Assembly: GCF_014637345.1 (NCBI RefSeq)
Contig: NZ_BMEX01000017.1
Location: 1-46,417, forward strand
Length of the DNA: 46,417 bases
From: Kroppenstedtia guangzhouensis
GTDB taxonomy: Bacteria > Bacillota > Bacilli > Thermoactinomycetales > DSM-45169
Direction of reading: 5' to 3'
Shown: one piece after another, positions 1-7,254 of the stretch
Numbering within the stretch: the stretch's first letter is position 1
Layout: each line of letters begins with the position of its first letter
The notes under the pieces: generated by a model
Databases searched by the model: none
The model's input: the letters and a program-made list of their open reading frames with translations, nothing else
Told to the model about the DNA's origin: nothing
Program-made: the position numbers and the translations under genes

Positions 1-512
1 GGATTGCCGATGGCGATCGCCCACTCCCCCACTTCTGTATGACGGGAGGAACCCATAGCCAAAGGTTTGAGCGGGGTGGAGGAGCGGACTTGGATCACCG
101 CGAGGTCGTGATGGAAGTCCCTCCAAACCACTCTGGCCGGCAGGGGCCCTTTTCTGCCAAAGAAATGGACCAGAAGCCGTTTGGCCCTTCGAACGACGTG
201 TTCGTTGGTCAAAATGTAGCCTTTGGGGGAGATCACGAAACCGGAACCGTACTGTCGCCGGGTATCCTGTTCTTCCTGGTCGGGAGGGGTAAAATCGTTG
301 AATAAGCGATTGAATAAGGATCGGGAGGCGGGGGGGTTGTCTTCTTCGGCAGAGATGGCAACCACGCTGTTCCGCACCCTCCGGATGACAGGGACAAAGG
401 AGTTGGCCGGATGATTGGCAGAGAGGGAATAAAGTTCCCCCTTGCGCCGATTGGAGGCTTTCATGGGAGCTGATGATGCTGGAATGCCCCGGTTGTCATA
501 CGATCCATGCAC
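1..512 (-). CDS. HtrA/DegP-type trypsin-like serine protease, N-terminal part (runs off window)
   Basis: Only the first 170 codons are inside the window; the serine and any PDZ domain lie beyond its left edge. The read portion shows GSGFVISPKGYILTNEHVV, with the catalytic His near residue 105, then DLAVIQV with the catalytic Asp near residue 136, as in family S1C. The start is a GTG: an AGGAGG lies 6 nt upstream and an in-frame TAA sits just after that AGGAGG, so nothing longer is possible. No signal peptide or membrane segment is visible in the first 85 residues, unlike the membrane-anchored HtrA/HtrB of Bacillus, so this may be a cytoplasmic or non-classical member. It is transcribed away from speE. 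The family call is solid; substrate and location are inferred. Confidence 0.85.
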   Translation of the reverse strand, partial: MHGSYDNRGIPASSAPMKASNRRKGELYSLSANHPANSFVPVIRRVRNSVVAISAEEDNPPASRSLFNRLFNDFTPPDQEEQDTRRQYGSGFVISPKGYILTNEHVVRRAKRLLVHFFGRKGPLPARVVWRDFHHDLAVIQVRSSTPLKPLAMGSSRHTEVGEWAIAIGN

Positions 513-673
513 CTCTTACCTCCTCTCGTGGGCCCCGGGGGGGCCGATTGGATGGTGATCAGTAGTTCCTTTTCCTTCATCTTATTGGGAAAAACGCCCC
601 GGAGTTCGGGCGGGGACTCCTTTTCCTTCACCCGGACGTCTGATAAAATAGGGGGAAAAAACAGGGGGACGTT

Positions 674-1561
674 ATGGACAACAAAAAAATGACCGGATCG
701 GGCTTTTTCACAGCGGAGGATGGCACCCAATGGTTGTCCGACCCTGAAGAGCGCTTCGGTTTCCGGGCCAGCTGGAAGATCAATCGGTTTCTCCATCGGG
801 AACAGTCAGAGTTTCAGGACGTGGCGGTAGTGGAAACAGAAGGGTTTGGAAAAACATTGGTCCTGGATGAAATTGTACAGACGACAGAGGCGGACGGTTT
901 TATATATAACGAGATGATCACCCATATTCCTCTGGCGACCCACCCTTCCCCCCGCGAAGTCTGCATCATCGGGGGAGGGGACTGCGGAGCCGCCGGGGAA
1001 GCGGTCAAATATCCTTCCGTGCAACGGGTGGATCTGGTGGAGATCGATCGGAAAGTGGTGGAAGTGAGCCGGAAATACCTGCCGGAAGTGGCAGGGGTGG
1101 GGGCTCTCGATCCACGGATTCATCTTCACTATGAGGACGGAACCTCTTTTATTCGGGAAAAGGAATCTGTTTATGATGTTGTGGTGGTGGATTCTTCGGA
1201 TCCGGTGGGGCCGGCGGCGGTCCTGTTTGAACTCCCCTTTTACCGGGATGTACACCGGGCATTGAAGGCCGACGGCCTCATGGTTTGCCAGAGTGAATCG
1301 CCGGTTTTCCATCCCGGGGTTTTGTCCCGGGTGCATCAGACGCTCCGGCAACTGTTTCCGGTGGTTCGCACCTATCTGGCAACAGTGCCCACCTATCCGG
1401 GAGGAGTCTGGAGTTTCACCCTGGCATCCAAGACATATGATCCCCTTCGCGAAGGGAGCGGCCGGTTGCAGACAAGGGGGAATCGCTATGTTGACGGGAA
1501 TGTCCTGGAGGGCAGTTTCCGGCTCCCGGTCTACGTCAAAGAGTTGCTCGGTAAATGTTAA
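674..1561 (+). CDS. speE: Polyamine aminopropyltransferase (spermidine synthase)
   Basis: This 295-residue protein has the spermidine synthase layout: an N-terminal beta domain, then a Rossmann methyltransferase-like core. It would transfer the aminopropyl group of decarboxylated AdoMet to putrescine or another amine. The catalytic loop VDSSDPVGPA is present, with the candidate base at Asp173. The nucleotide loop reads IGGGDCGAAGE near residue 99, where most SpeE proteins have GGGDGG followed by xxRE, so a Gly is Cys and the Arg is Gly. An internal EID motif (residues 123-125) that binds the ribose is intact. ATG has a GGGGG-type SD a few bases upstream. Its TAA lies inside the BirA-like dyad of bioY. 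It stands alone, without speD or agmatinase genes, so amine specificity is uncertain. Confidence 0.9.
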   Translation: MDNKKMTGSGFFTAEDGTQWLSDPEERFGFRASWKINRFLHREQSEFQDVAVVETEGFGKTLVLDEIVQTTEADGFIYNEMITHIPLATHPSPREVCIIGGGDCGAAGEAVKYPSVQRVDLVEIDRKVVEVSRKYLPEVAGVGALDPRIHLHYEDGTSFIREKESVYDVVVVDSSDPVGPAAVLFELPFYRDVHRALKADGLMVCQSESPVFHPGVLSRVHQTLRQLFPVVRTYLATVPTYPGGVWSFTLASKTYDPLREGSGRLQTRGNRYVDGNVLEGSFRLPVYVKELLGKC

Positions 1562-1585
1562 CCAAATTTTTATGGAGGTTGACAA
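1555..1585. promoter_or_regulatory. BirA-like operator dyad upstream of bioY
   Basis: ATGTTAACC and GGTTGACAA form an inverted repeat separated by 13 nt. This resembles the TTGTTAACC/GGTTAACAA type of biotin-repressor operator known upstream of biotin genes in Bacillales, though known sites usually have a spacer of 14-16 nt. The left arm contains the speE stop codon and the right arm contains the -35 box of the bioY promoter. Regulation by BirA is an inference. Confidence 0.5.
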
Positions 1586-1608
1586 TAGTCGGCCTCTTTT
1601 TTTATTCT
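1579..1608 (+). promoter_or_regulatory. Candidate sigma-A promoter of bioY
   Basis: TTGACA at 1579-1584 is a perfect -35 box, and TATTCT at 1603-1608 follows after 18 nt. It lies 38 nt before the bioY start and overlaps the BirA-like dyad. Confidence 0.5.
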
Positions 1609-1645
1609 TGGAGAAGAGAACTGATGGATTGGGGAGTGGTCATTG

Positions 1646-2227
1646 ATGACAAAGAGTACAACCCGGATCCGCAATATGGTCTTGGCTGCCATGTTTGCGG
1701 CGTTGTTGGCTGTATCGGGACAGATCGCCATCCCGGTGCCGCCGGTTCCGGTGACGCTGCAAACCTTGGTTGTGATGTTGGCAGGTTCGGTTCTGGGAGC
1801 CCGATGGGGGGGCGTCAGTGTTGGAATCTTCATTCTGCTGGGTGCCTTCGGAGTCCCGGTATTTTCCGGGGGACAGGGAGGGATGGCGGTTTTGGTCGGG
1901 CCGACTGCCGGTTATATCTGGAGTTGGCCGGTGGCGGCGTTCCTGATCGGCTGGATGACGGAAGAATCCGCCCACCGGCTCCGCTTTTGGAAACTGATGG
2001 TTCACCACGTGGTTTGGGGAGTGTTCTTTGTCTATCTCTGCGGTGTCCTGTGGATGATGCTCAGCCTGGGGTTGGATATGAGAGCCGCGTTGGCGGGGGG
2101 GGTACTTCCCTTTATTCCGGGCGATATGGTGAAAGCTGTTGTCGCTTCCACGGCAGCCCTCAGCTTGAACCGGGCCTGGCCGATCATCCGGTCCCGCCGG
2201 GAGACGGTTGAGGAAGGACCCGCCTGA
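1646..2227 (+). CDS. bioY: Biotin transporter substrate-binding membrane protein BioY
   Basis: A protein of about 193 residues with roughly six hydrophobic segments. It is the S component of an energy-coupling factor biotin importer; the shared EcfA/EcfT module is not in this window. Diagnostic features are the N-terminal SGQIAIPVPPVPVTLQTL segment, the GARWGGVSVGIFILLGAFGVPVF segment (written here as two joined parts of one helix region) and the PFIPGDMVKA motif near the C terminus. ATG 1646 is preferred over the adjacent TTG 1643 because GGGGAG at 1631-1636 is 9 nt away. A terminator begins at the stop codon, so it is probably a single-gene unit controlled by biotin through the upstream dyad. 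Confidence 0.93.
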   Translation: MTKSTTRIRNMVLAAMFAALLAVSGQIAIPVPPVPVTLQTLVVMLAGSVLGARWGGVSVGIFILLGAFGVPVFSGGQGGMAVLVGPTAGYIWSWPVAAFLIGWMTEESAHRLRFWKLMVHHVVWGVFFVYLCGVLWMMLSLGLDMRAALAGGVLPFIPGDMVKAVVASTAALSLNRAWPIIRSRRETVEEGPA

Positions 2228-2241
2228 TGGCGGGTTCTTGT
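2215..2241 (+). terminator. Rho-independent terminator of bioY
   Basis: GACCCGCC and GGCGGGTT pair around a short loop that contains the bioY stop codon; TTCTTGTT follows. Confidence 0.75.
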
Positions 2242-2633
2242 TATGAAACGGGAATCGAGATCAGATCCGTGTGTTGTTGGATATGACGGATAAAGCGATC
2301 CGACAGGGGAATCAACAGATCGGTCGCTCCCCGTTCAAACCGGCCGTTGCGGTTGATGATAAACATCCGGCTGACAGAGATCCGGTAGTGACGGTGATTG
2401 AACAGGGAAGTCATCTGAATATCATCGCCCAATACTTGCATCGTCGCTCCGGGACGGTTCAGTTGGAAAGGTATGATTCCCAACGTATCAGATAGCATGA
2501 CCTGATAAGATGTGTGGGGCTTTTGGAAAATCAGTTCCCTGGTGGTCAGGGTGCATCCCAGCCGCTGACGCTTCTGGGACAGCAGGAGCTCACCTTCCAT
2601 CTTGTTGACTTGGATAAAATCAGAGTAGGGCAT
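2241..2633 (-). CDS. Uncharacterised protein, possible PH/GRAM-like fold
   Basis: A 130-residue soluble protein with no signal peptide or membrane segment. The sequence alternates short predicted strands (EGELLLSQKR, RLGCTLTTRELIF, YQVMLSDTLGIIPF) and ends in a likely helix (LSDRFIRHIQQH). This pattern resembles PH or GRAM-like domains, but no motif fixes the family. AAAGGTG lies about 9 nt upstream of the ATG. It converges on bioY, their ends being only 14 nt apart, and diverges from yqgQ. Function unknown. Confidence 0.6.
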   Translation of the reverse strand: MPYSDFIQVNKMEGELLLSQKRQRLGCTLTTRELIFQKPHTSYQVMLSDTLGIIPFQLNRPGATMQVLGDDIQMTSLFNHRHYRISVSRMFIINRNGRFERGATDLLIPLSDRFIRHIQQHTDLISIPVS

Positions 2634-2741
2634 GCAGGATTCACACCTTTTTTCATGTATTGACCGTATTCTATCATGAATGAGAGGTGGAATTGCGGCC
2701 GGGTTTGTGACAAAGTTTACGAAAAAAGGGAGCTGAAGGAT

Positions 2742-2951
2742 ATGAGGGGACCCCTGCGGAATATGGTCGATCTTCGGAATCTGCTACGCCAATATGGCCT
2801 GATGGTGTATACCGGCGACCGGATGGGAGATCTCGATCTGATGGAAAGTGAACTGGATGACCTGCACCGTGCCGGTTTGCTGGAGAGGGAAATCTTCTTA
2901 CAGGCGAAGATGCTGATTCACAGTGAAAAAAGAAGAATGGGTAACAATTGA
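2742..2951 (+). CDS. yqgQ: YqgQ-family protein (DUF910)
   Basis: The 69-residue product matches the small YqgQ family in length and in its hallmark stretch: LLRQYGLMVYTGDRMGDLDLMESEL is the equivalent of the LLKRYGTFIYTGDRLLDIELMEDEL segment of Bacillus YqgQ (quoted from memory). The family is thought to form a small helical bundle; its role is not established. In Bacillus it sits beside glucokinase and rhomboid genes, none of which are here. ATG 2742 is chosen because AAAGGGAG at 2726-2732 is 9 nt upstream; a longer reading from 2676 has no SD and extends beyond the family's length. Confidence 0.85.
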   Translation: MRGPLRNMVDLRNLLRQYGLMVYTGDRMGDLDLMESELDDLHRAGLLEREIFLQAKMLIHSEKRRMGNN

Positions 2952-2967
2952 TTTTATCCTGCTGAAT

Positions 2968-2997
2968 AGAAAAAACTGTCGGCAGGACGCCGACAGC
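2968..2997 (-). terminator. Terminator of the secreted hydrolase operon
   Basis: CTGTCGGC and GCCGACAG form an 8-bp stem; on the minus strand the stem is followed by TTTTTT. It lies 18 nt after the stop of the gene ending at 3015. Confidence 0.8.
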
Positions 2998-3014
2998 CAT
3001 TGTGAATCATGGGC

Positions 3015-4382
3015 TCACAAACAATCGGTGGCGGGCTGTTCTTTTTTCATCGAAATGTGCCGGTTTTGGGGTGGTTTCTTTCCTTTTTCCACCCAACTCT
3101 CCAGCAGGTCGAGGGATTTTCGGTAACAGGGCAGAATGGGGCGCAATTTGTCGGGATGATCATCGTACAGGGAATCGGTATGGGTACCACCTTCCACCAC
3201 GTAGTACCGGTGTTTTTTTCCATGTCCGGCCTGCCGGATCATCCGGCTGTAGATATCCGAATCGGTTCGGATGGGCAGGAGGGTGTCCATGGTCCCGTGA
3301 AGGGTGATCATCGGTTTTTTGATTTTACCGTTCAGGGAAACTTTGTGAATGGCTTCCTTCACTTCCGGAGGGCGACTATGATAATCATAATCAGCATCAC
3401 ACCCGGGTGTTCCCGATGAACAGAAGGGAATCCCGGCTTCCAGACTTCCATCATAGTCCGGGTCAAACTCTTCCCGGTAAATCCTTTGGGTCAGATCCCA
3501 GTATACATTGTAATGAACCTCCCAAAGGAATTGGGATCCCGGTTGGAAGCCGGCCCGGATCATGGCTCCGGCGGCACGGGGATCTCCCTGTTTGTATGCA
3601 GGATAGTATTTCAAAGCGGTGGGCAAAACGGTTAGCAAGTTGTGATCCGGGGTGAACAGAGTTCCTTCCCAGTCAACTCCGCCGTCATAAAGTTCGGGAT
3701 GATTTTCCAGGGCATACCGTGTCAGATATCCTCCATTGGAGATCCCTGTGATATAGGTGTATTTCACCTGCCTACCATAGTGCTTGCCGACGGCTTTTTG
3801 GGCCGCTTTTGTCAGTTCGGTGATACGATGATGCCATTCTTTCACCGCATCACCCGGCTTATCACCATCTTGATAAAAAGTGGTGCCGGAGTTCCCTTTG
3901 TCTGTGGAAGCAAAGGCGTAACCGCGGGAGACAGCCCAATCGCTGATGATGAAGTCCAGGGCGTATTGCCGGCGGTTCCCCGGGGCACCGGTGATGATCA
4001 ACTTGCCGTTCCATCGTTCCGGCAATCGGATCACAAACTGGGCGTCATGGTTCCAGCCGTGATGGGTGTTGAAGCGGGATGTGTCCGGAAAATATCCATC
4101 GATCTGGATTCCGGGAACGGGCTGGGTCGGCGGGGGAGTCTGCAAGGAGTGGAGTCCGGCCCAATCCGCCTGCACCGTGTGACCACTTCGGAGCAGGCCC
4201 GGGGTGGTCAGATCGTCCAGGCAGGCGTGAGTCTGATGCTCTGCCCCGGGAATCCAAGGAGCGGCCTTCGGGCAGGGACGCTCCCCGGCGGAAACGGGTG
4301 GGATCGGACTGAAGGACAAAAGAGCCAGGCTCAGGATGATCAGACAGATGATAAGGGGATTGCCCCGGAGTTGGGAAAGCAT
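3015..4382 (-). CDS. Secreted alpha/beta hydrolase, tannase/3-hydroxybutyrate-oligomer hydrolase type
   Basis: A 455-residue protein with a Sec signal peptide (hydrophobic residues about 10-24, then Pro-rich, with likely cleavage after VSA near residue 32). The nucleophile is Ser215 in GISNGG; DKGNSGT near residue 161 resembles the conserved turn of tannase and feruloyl-esterase proteins. HGTMDTLLP carries the likely acid Asp and EGGTHTD the His. Several cysteines may form disulfides. Start ATG 4382 has AAAGGAG 9 nt upstream. It follows the PHB-depolymerase-type gene by 22 nt and shares its terminator, so an oligomer- or ester-cleaving partner role is likely. The exact substrate (3-hydroxybutyrate oligomers versus plant phenolic esters) cannot be decided by sequence reading. 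Confidence 0.75.
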   Translation of the reverse strand: MLSQLRGNPLIICLIILSLALLSFSPIPPVSAGERPCPKAAPWIPGAEHQTHACLDDLTTPGLLRSGHTVQADWAGLHSLQTPPPTQPVPGIQIDGYFPDTSRFNTHHGWNHDAQFVIRLPERWNGKLIITGAPGNRRQYALDFIISDWAVSRGYAFASTDKGNSGTTFYQDGDKPGDAVKEWHHRITELTKAAQKAVGKHYGRQVKYTYITGISNGGYLTRYALENHPELYDGGVDWEGTLFTPDHNLLTVLPTALKYYPAYKQGDPRAAGAMIRAGFQPGSQFLWEVHYNVYWDLTQRIYREEFDPDYDGSLEAGIPFCSSGTPGCDADYDYHSRPPEVKEAIHKVSLNGKIKKPMITLHGTMDTLLPIRTDSDIYSRMIRQAGHGKKHRYYVVEGGTHTDSLYDDHPDKLRPILPCYRKSLDLLESWVEKGKKPPQNRHISMKKEQPATDCL

Positions 4383-4404
4383 GTGAAAACACTCCTTTAT
4401 CTCT

Positions 4405-5397
4405 TTACTTTGGATGGGCGGCGAAAAACTTCCACAGGATCCGGCTCGCATTGGGCCCCTTGGGATCGGTGTAAGAGCCGGCGCTGTTTCCACCGGACCA
4501 GGCATGCCCCATTCCTTTAATCATGTATTTCTCCATCAGAATATTCCCGCTTCCATCCTTGTAAAAGAAACGGGTATAGTCACGGCCGCCGGGCACTTTC
4601 CCCTGCTCGGAACCCTCAGGAATGTCATCGATGGTTCCTCCGCCTGATGCCAGATCGTTGGTCTTTGCCCATTGGGTGATCACCTGATCGGCGTTGACCG
4701 GATGGACCGTGGAGTCCGCTGTACCATGGAACACGATCGTCGGTACGGGTCGGGCCGCTGTGCCCATGGCTCGGTAGGCCAGTTCCCCTTGTTGTTCAGG
4801 ATTTGGTCCGCCGGAGTACATGGCGGCGTAAGCTCCGGCAACTGTGACGGCGGCCTTGTATTCCAGTCCCGCCCCGACACCGACGGCGGCAAACAGATCC
4901 GGGTAAGTGGCTCCCATGATGACACTCATGGCGCCCCCGGCGGACAGTCCGGAGATATAGACCCGATTATGATCCACTGAATATTCTTTTTTAATTTGGT
5001 TGACGACTTGAGCGATCGAGGCCGGTTCTCCCATGCCTCGGGATTGGTTGATGGGAAAAAACCAATTCCAGCACTTATTCATGTTGGCGAATATGGGTTG
5101 TTCCGGATAGGCGACAAGAAACCCCTGTTGTTCCGCCAGGATGTTCATTCCTGTACCTGCGGCAAAATCATCAGGATTTTGGGTGCAACCGTGGAGCATG
5201 ACAACCAAGGGGAGAGGTGTTTGCCCGTCGTGACGAGAGGGGATGTACAGTTTATAGGCCCGACCGTCTGTGGAGACTTTGTTTACAAACTGGCCCGCTG
5301 CATGAACCTGCGAAGGGTTGACTATTCCCCAAAAGATGTTCAACAACATCAGAACCGTAACAGTCAAAACACCCAAAATGCGACGGCTCGTCTTCAA
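4405..5397 (-). CDS. Secreted PHB depolymerase-type esterase
   Basis: A 330-residue exported alpha/beta hydrolase of the esterase/PHB depolymerase family, expected to cut poly(3-hydroxybutyrate) or related esters outside the cell. The oxyanion segment MLHGCTQ is near residue 68, the lipase box GLSAGG has Ser152, Asp228 lies in HGTADSTVHP, and His298 in GMGHAWSGG. A signal peptide spans about residues 1-34, ending VHAAG. No C-terminal substrate-binding domain follows the catalytic domain. TTG 5397 is preferred because GGAAGGTGAGG sits about 6 nt upstream; ATG 5415 has no SD and would put the SD inside the gene. It is the first gene of a two-gene operon. Confidence 0.85.
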   Translation of the reverse strand: MKTSRRILGVLTVTVLMLLNIFWGIVNPSQVHAAGQFVNKVSTDGRAYKLYIPSRHDGQTPLPLVVMLHGCTQNPDDFAAGTGMNILAEQQGFLVAYPEQPIFANMNKCWNWFFPINQSRGMGEPASIAQVVNQIKKEYSVDHNRVYISGLSAGGAMSVIMGATYPDLFAAVGVGAGLEYKAAVTVAGAYAAMYSGGPNPEQQGELAYRAMGTAARPVPTIVFHGTADSTVHPVNADQVITQWAKTNDLASGGGTIDDIPEGSEQGKVPGGRDYTRFFYKDGSGNILMEKYMIKGMGHAWSGGNSAGSYTDPKGPNASRILWKFFAAHPK

Positions 5398-5602
5398 AAC
5401 TGCCTCACCTTCCATTTCTGCGGAGTATAGAAGATTCGGTATATTTTTTATGCAAGATCGGTTCCACTCCGGGAACCGCATCCTGTCAGCGGGTAGAGTC
5501 CAGCAAAATAGACGGAATGGAGGCGAGGATCTGAATATATAGGGGAAGATCAAAGGAGAGGAGTCTCAAATAATGGACTCAATCCAAATATTTGCACAAT
5601 CC

Positions 5603-5636
5603 AACCCGTCAGGAAATCAATTTTCCTGACGGGTTT
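5603..5636 (-). terminator. Inverted repeat, probable terminator of the DDAH-family gene
   Basis: AACCCGTCAGGAAA and TTTCCTGACGGGTT make a long near-perfect stem 22 nt beyond the minus-strand stop at 5658. The T tract is poor on both strands, so termination strength is uncertain. Confidence 0.55.
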
Positions 5637-5657
5637 CCGGAAGATCCGTCCCGAGTG

Positions 5658-6512
5658 CTACCCCCGGCGAAGGGGCAGGGTGCAACAGCGAAAGGCGCCA
5701 CCGGATTTCGTGATTTCCGACAGGTCCACTTCGATCACGGTGAATCCGCGCCGCCGCAGTTCTTCATTGACTCTGGGATTGACAGGTTGACTGATGATGG
5801 TCCGGTTACCGACAGAAAGAACGTTGGTTCCCAGACGGAATTGTTCTTCTTCGCTGACCTCGATCAAACTGTAGCGGGAGGCCAGTCGATGCAGATCGCT
5901 GTCCGTAAAGGCGTGTGTATAGATCAAGGCTTCCCGGGAAGAGAGGGGGTTGAACAGGCAATCCAAGTGCAGATACTTTTCCGGAAACCCGAGGCTGATC
6001 ACGTTCAGATGGGGAAGGTCTCGCCGGAGAGCGGCGATCGCCTTCTGTGAGGTACGGCCGCTGTCCCCGATATAGAGGGTGTCTCCATCTATCAGTACGT
6101 CTCCGCCTTCGATGCTTCCTTCGGTGATTTGGGAGAAGGGGATATTTTCTTTCTGCAGCCACCCGGTCAGCCGCTTCTCTTCTCCTTGGCGAATCGGTTT
6201 TTCCATCCGGGAGATATACAGGCGGGGTCCCACGGTAAAGCCGATGTCCCGAGTGAAGACCTGTTCGGAAAAACGGGGATCCGGATCCAGCAGGATCACC
6301 TTTACCCCCAGCTTTCCCAGGATGTCGACCAGGTGTTGATGTTGCTGTTGCGCTTTCTCCCGATCGATGTTTTCATCGGCGAAATGACGTTGGGTGCGGT
6401 TTATTACTTCCCGGATCTCCAAGAAACGGGGCGGACAAAGGATCACCTGTTTCAAGGGAGCATATTCGCTGCGGCAGTCCGGCCGGAAAGTTTGTACGAT
6501 GGTTTGGTTCAT
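5658..6512 (-). CDS. Dimethylarginine dimethylaminohydrolase / amidinotransferase-family enzyme
   Basis: A 284-residue protein of the pentein fold that acts on guanidino groups of arginine derivatives. Recognisable features in order are FTRDIGF (residues 86-92, substrate Asp), EGGD (135-138), the catalytic His in HLDC (182-185) and the nucleophilic Cys in GGAFRCCTLPLRR (Cys276 or Cys277). Length and motifs match the DDAH-like branch that includes Bacillus YkgA rather than full-length arginine deiminase, which is about 400 residues. GAAAGGA lies about 9 nt before the ATG. No other arginine-pathway gene is adjacent. Methylated arginine as substrate is a family-based guess. Confidence 0.82.
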   Translation of the reverse strand: MNQTIVQTFRPDCRSEYAPLKQVILCPPRFLEIREVINRTQRHFADENIDREKAQQQHQHLVDILGKLGVKVILLDPDPRFSEQVFTRDIGFTVGPRLYISRMEKPIRQGEEKRLTGWLQKENIPFSQITEGSIEGGDVLIDGDTLYIGDSGRTSQKAIAALRRDLPHLNVISLGFPEKYLHLDCLFNPLSSREALIYTHAFTDSDLHRLASRYSLIEVSEEEQFRLGTNVLSVGNRTIISQPVNPRVNEELRRRGFTVIEVDLSEITKSGGAFRCCTLPLRRG

Positions 6513-6591
6513 GAGCGGACGTCCTTTCAGAATGGTCTGTTCAGATGTTAAGCTTTCCTTTCACGGCCAATCCATGTACCGAGAACAGGTA

Positions 6592-6611
6592 GACCACCCT
6601 GACGGGTGGTC
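6592..6611 (-). terminator. Weak hairpin after leuD
   Basis: GACCACCC and GGGTGGTC pair with a 4-nt loop about 10 nt past the leuD stop. No strong T run follows. Confidence 0.4.
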
Positions 6612-6621
6612 CAGTTCCAAT

Positions 6622-7242
6622 TCATATGGTTTGATTTGCTTCGGTTCGATAATAACCGGGAAGATTCTTTTCATAAGCGCGGATTTTCTCTTCCTTCAGC
6701 AGGGTGATGGCGATCTCGTCCAAACCCTTCAACAGGCACTGACGTCGATAGGGTTCCACTTCAAAGGTGCTGATGAATCCGTTTCCGTCATCCATCCGCT
6801 CAGCTTCCAGATCGACGGTAAGGGTGCGGGTGGTTCCCTCCGCCACCCGTCGAAAAAGGACGTCGACGGTTTCTTCGGAGAGACGGATGGGCAAAATACC
6901 GTTTTTGAAACAATTGTTATAAAAAATATCAGCGAAGGAAGGGGCGATGATGGTTCGAAAACCGTAGTCATGAAGTGCCCATGGGGCGTGTTCCCGGGAA
7001 GAACCACATCCAAAATTGGAACGGGCAAGCAGAATGCTTCCTGTTTTGTATTCCTTCCGGTTCAGCACAAAATCGGGAATGGGATTGCCTTGGTCGTCAA
7101 AACGCCAATTATAAAAGAGATATTGGCCAAACCCGGTCCGTTCCACCCGTTTCAGAAACTGTTTGGGGATGATTTGATCCGTGTCCACATTGGCCCGGTC
7201 CAAGGGGACGACCCTTCCGGTGTGTTTCCTGAAAGCTTGCAT
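6622..7242 (-). CDS. leuD: 3-isopropylmalate dehydratase small subunit
   Basis: The 206-residue small subunit that completes the isopropylmalate isomerase active site of leucine synthesis, converting 2- to 3-isopropylmalate. The swivel-domain signature [13 protein letters not shown] is near residues 78-90, and the opening [19 protein letters not shown] is typical of LeuD. The length is normal. It starts 12 nt after the leuC stop, so the two subunits are made from one transcript. leuA and leuB are not adjacent, unlike the ilv-leu operon of Bacillus subtilis. Confidence 0.96.
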   Translation of the reverse strand: MQAFRKHTGRVVPLDRANVDTDQIIPKQFLKRVERTGFGQYLFYNWRFDDQGNPIPDFVLNRKEYKTGSILLARSNFGCGSSREHAPWALHDYGFRTIIAPSFADIFYNNCFKNGILPIRLSEETVDVLFRRVAEGTTRTLTVDLEAERMDDGNGFISTFEVEPYRRQCLLKGLDEIAITLLKEEKIRAYEKNLPGYYRTEANQTI

Positions 7243-7254
7243 GCCGATCCCTCC

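Noticed and set aside
806-1585. Long minus-strand frame opposite speE
   Set aside because: It is a shadow of the speE reading frame, with no SD and no recognisable domain.
5573-5629. 18-residue frame with an excellent SD (AAAGGAGAGGAG) between the esterase and DDAH genes on the plus strand
   Set aside because: The frame runs into the inverted repeat and faces an antisense gene; no downstream gene on that strand would use it as a leader. The SD is probably chance.
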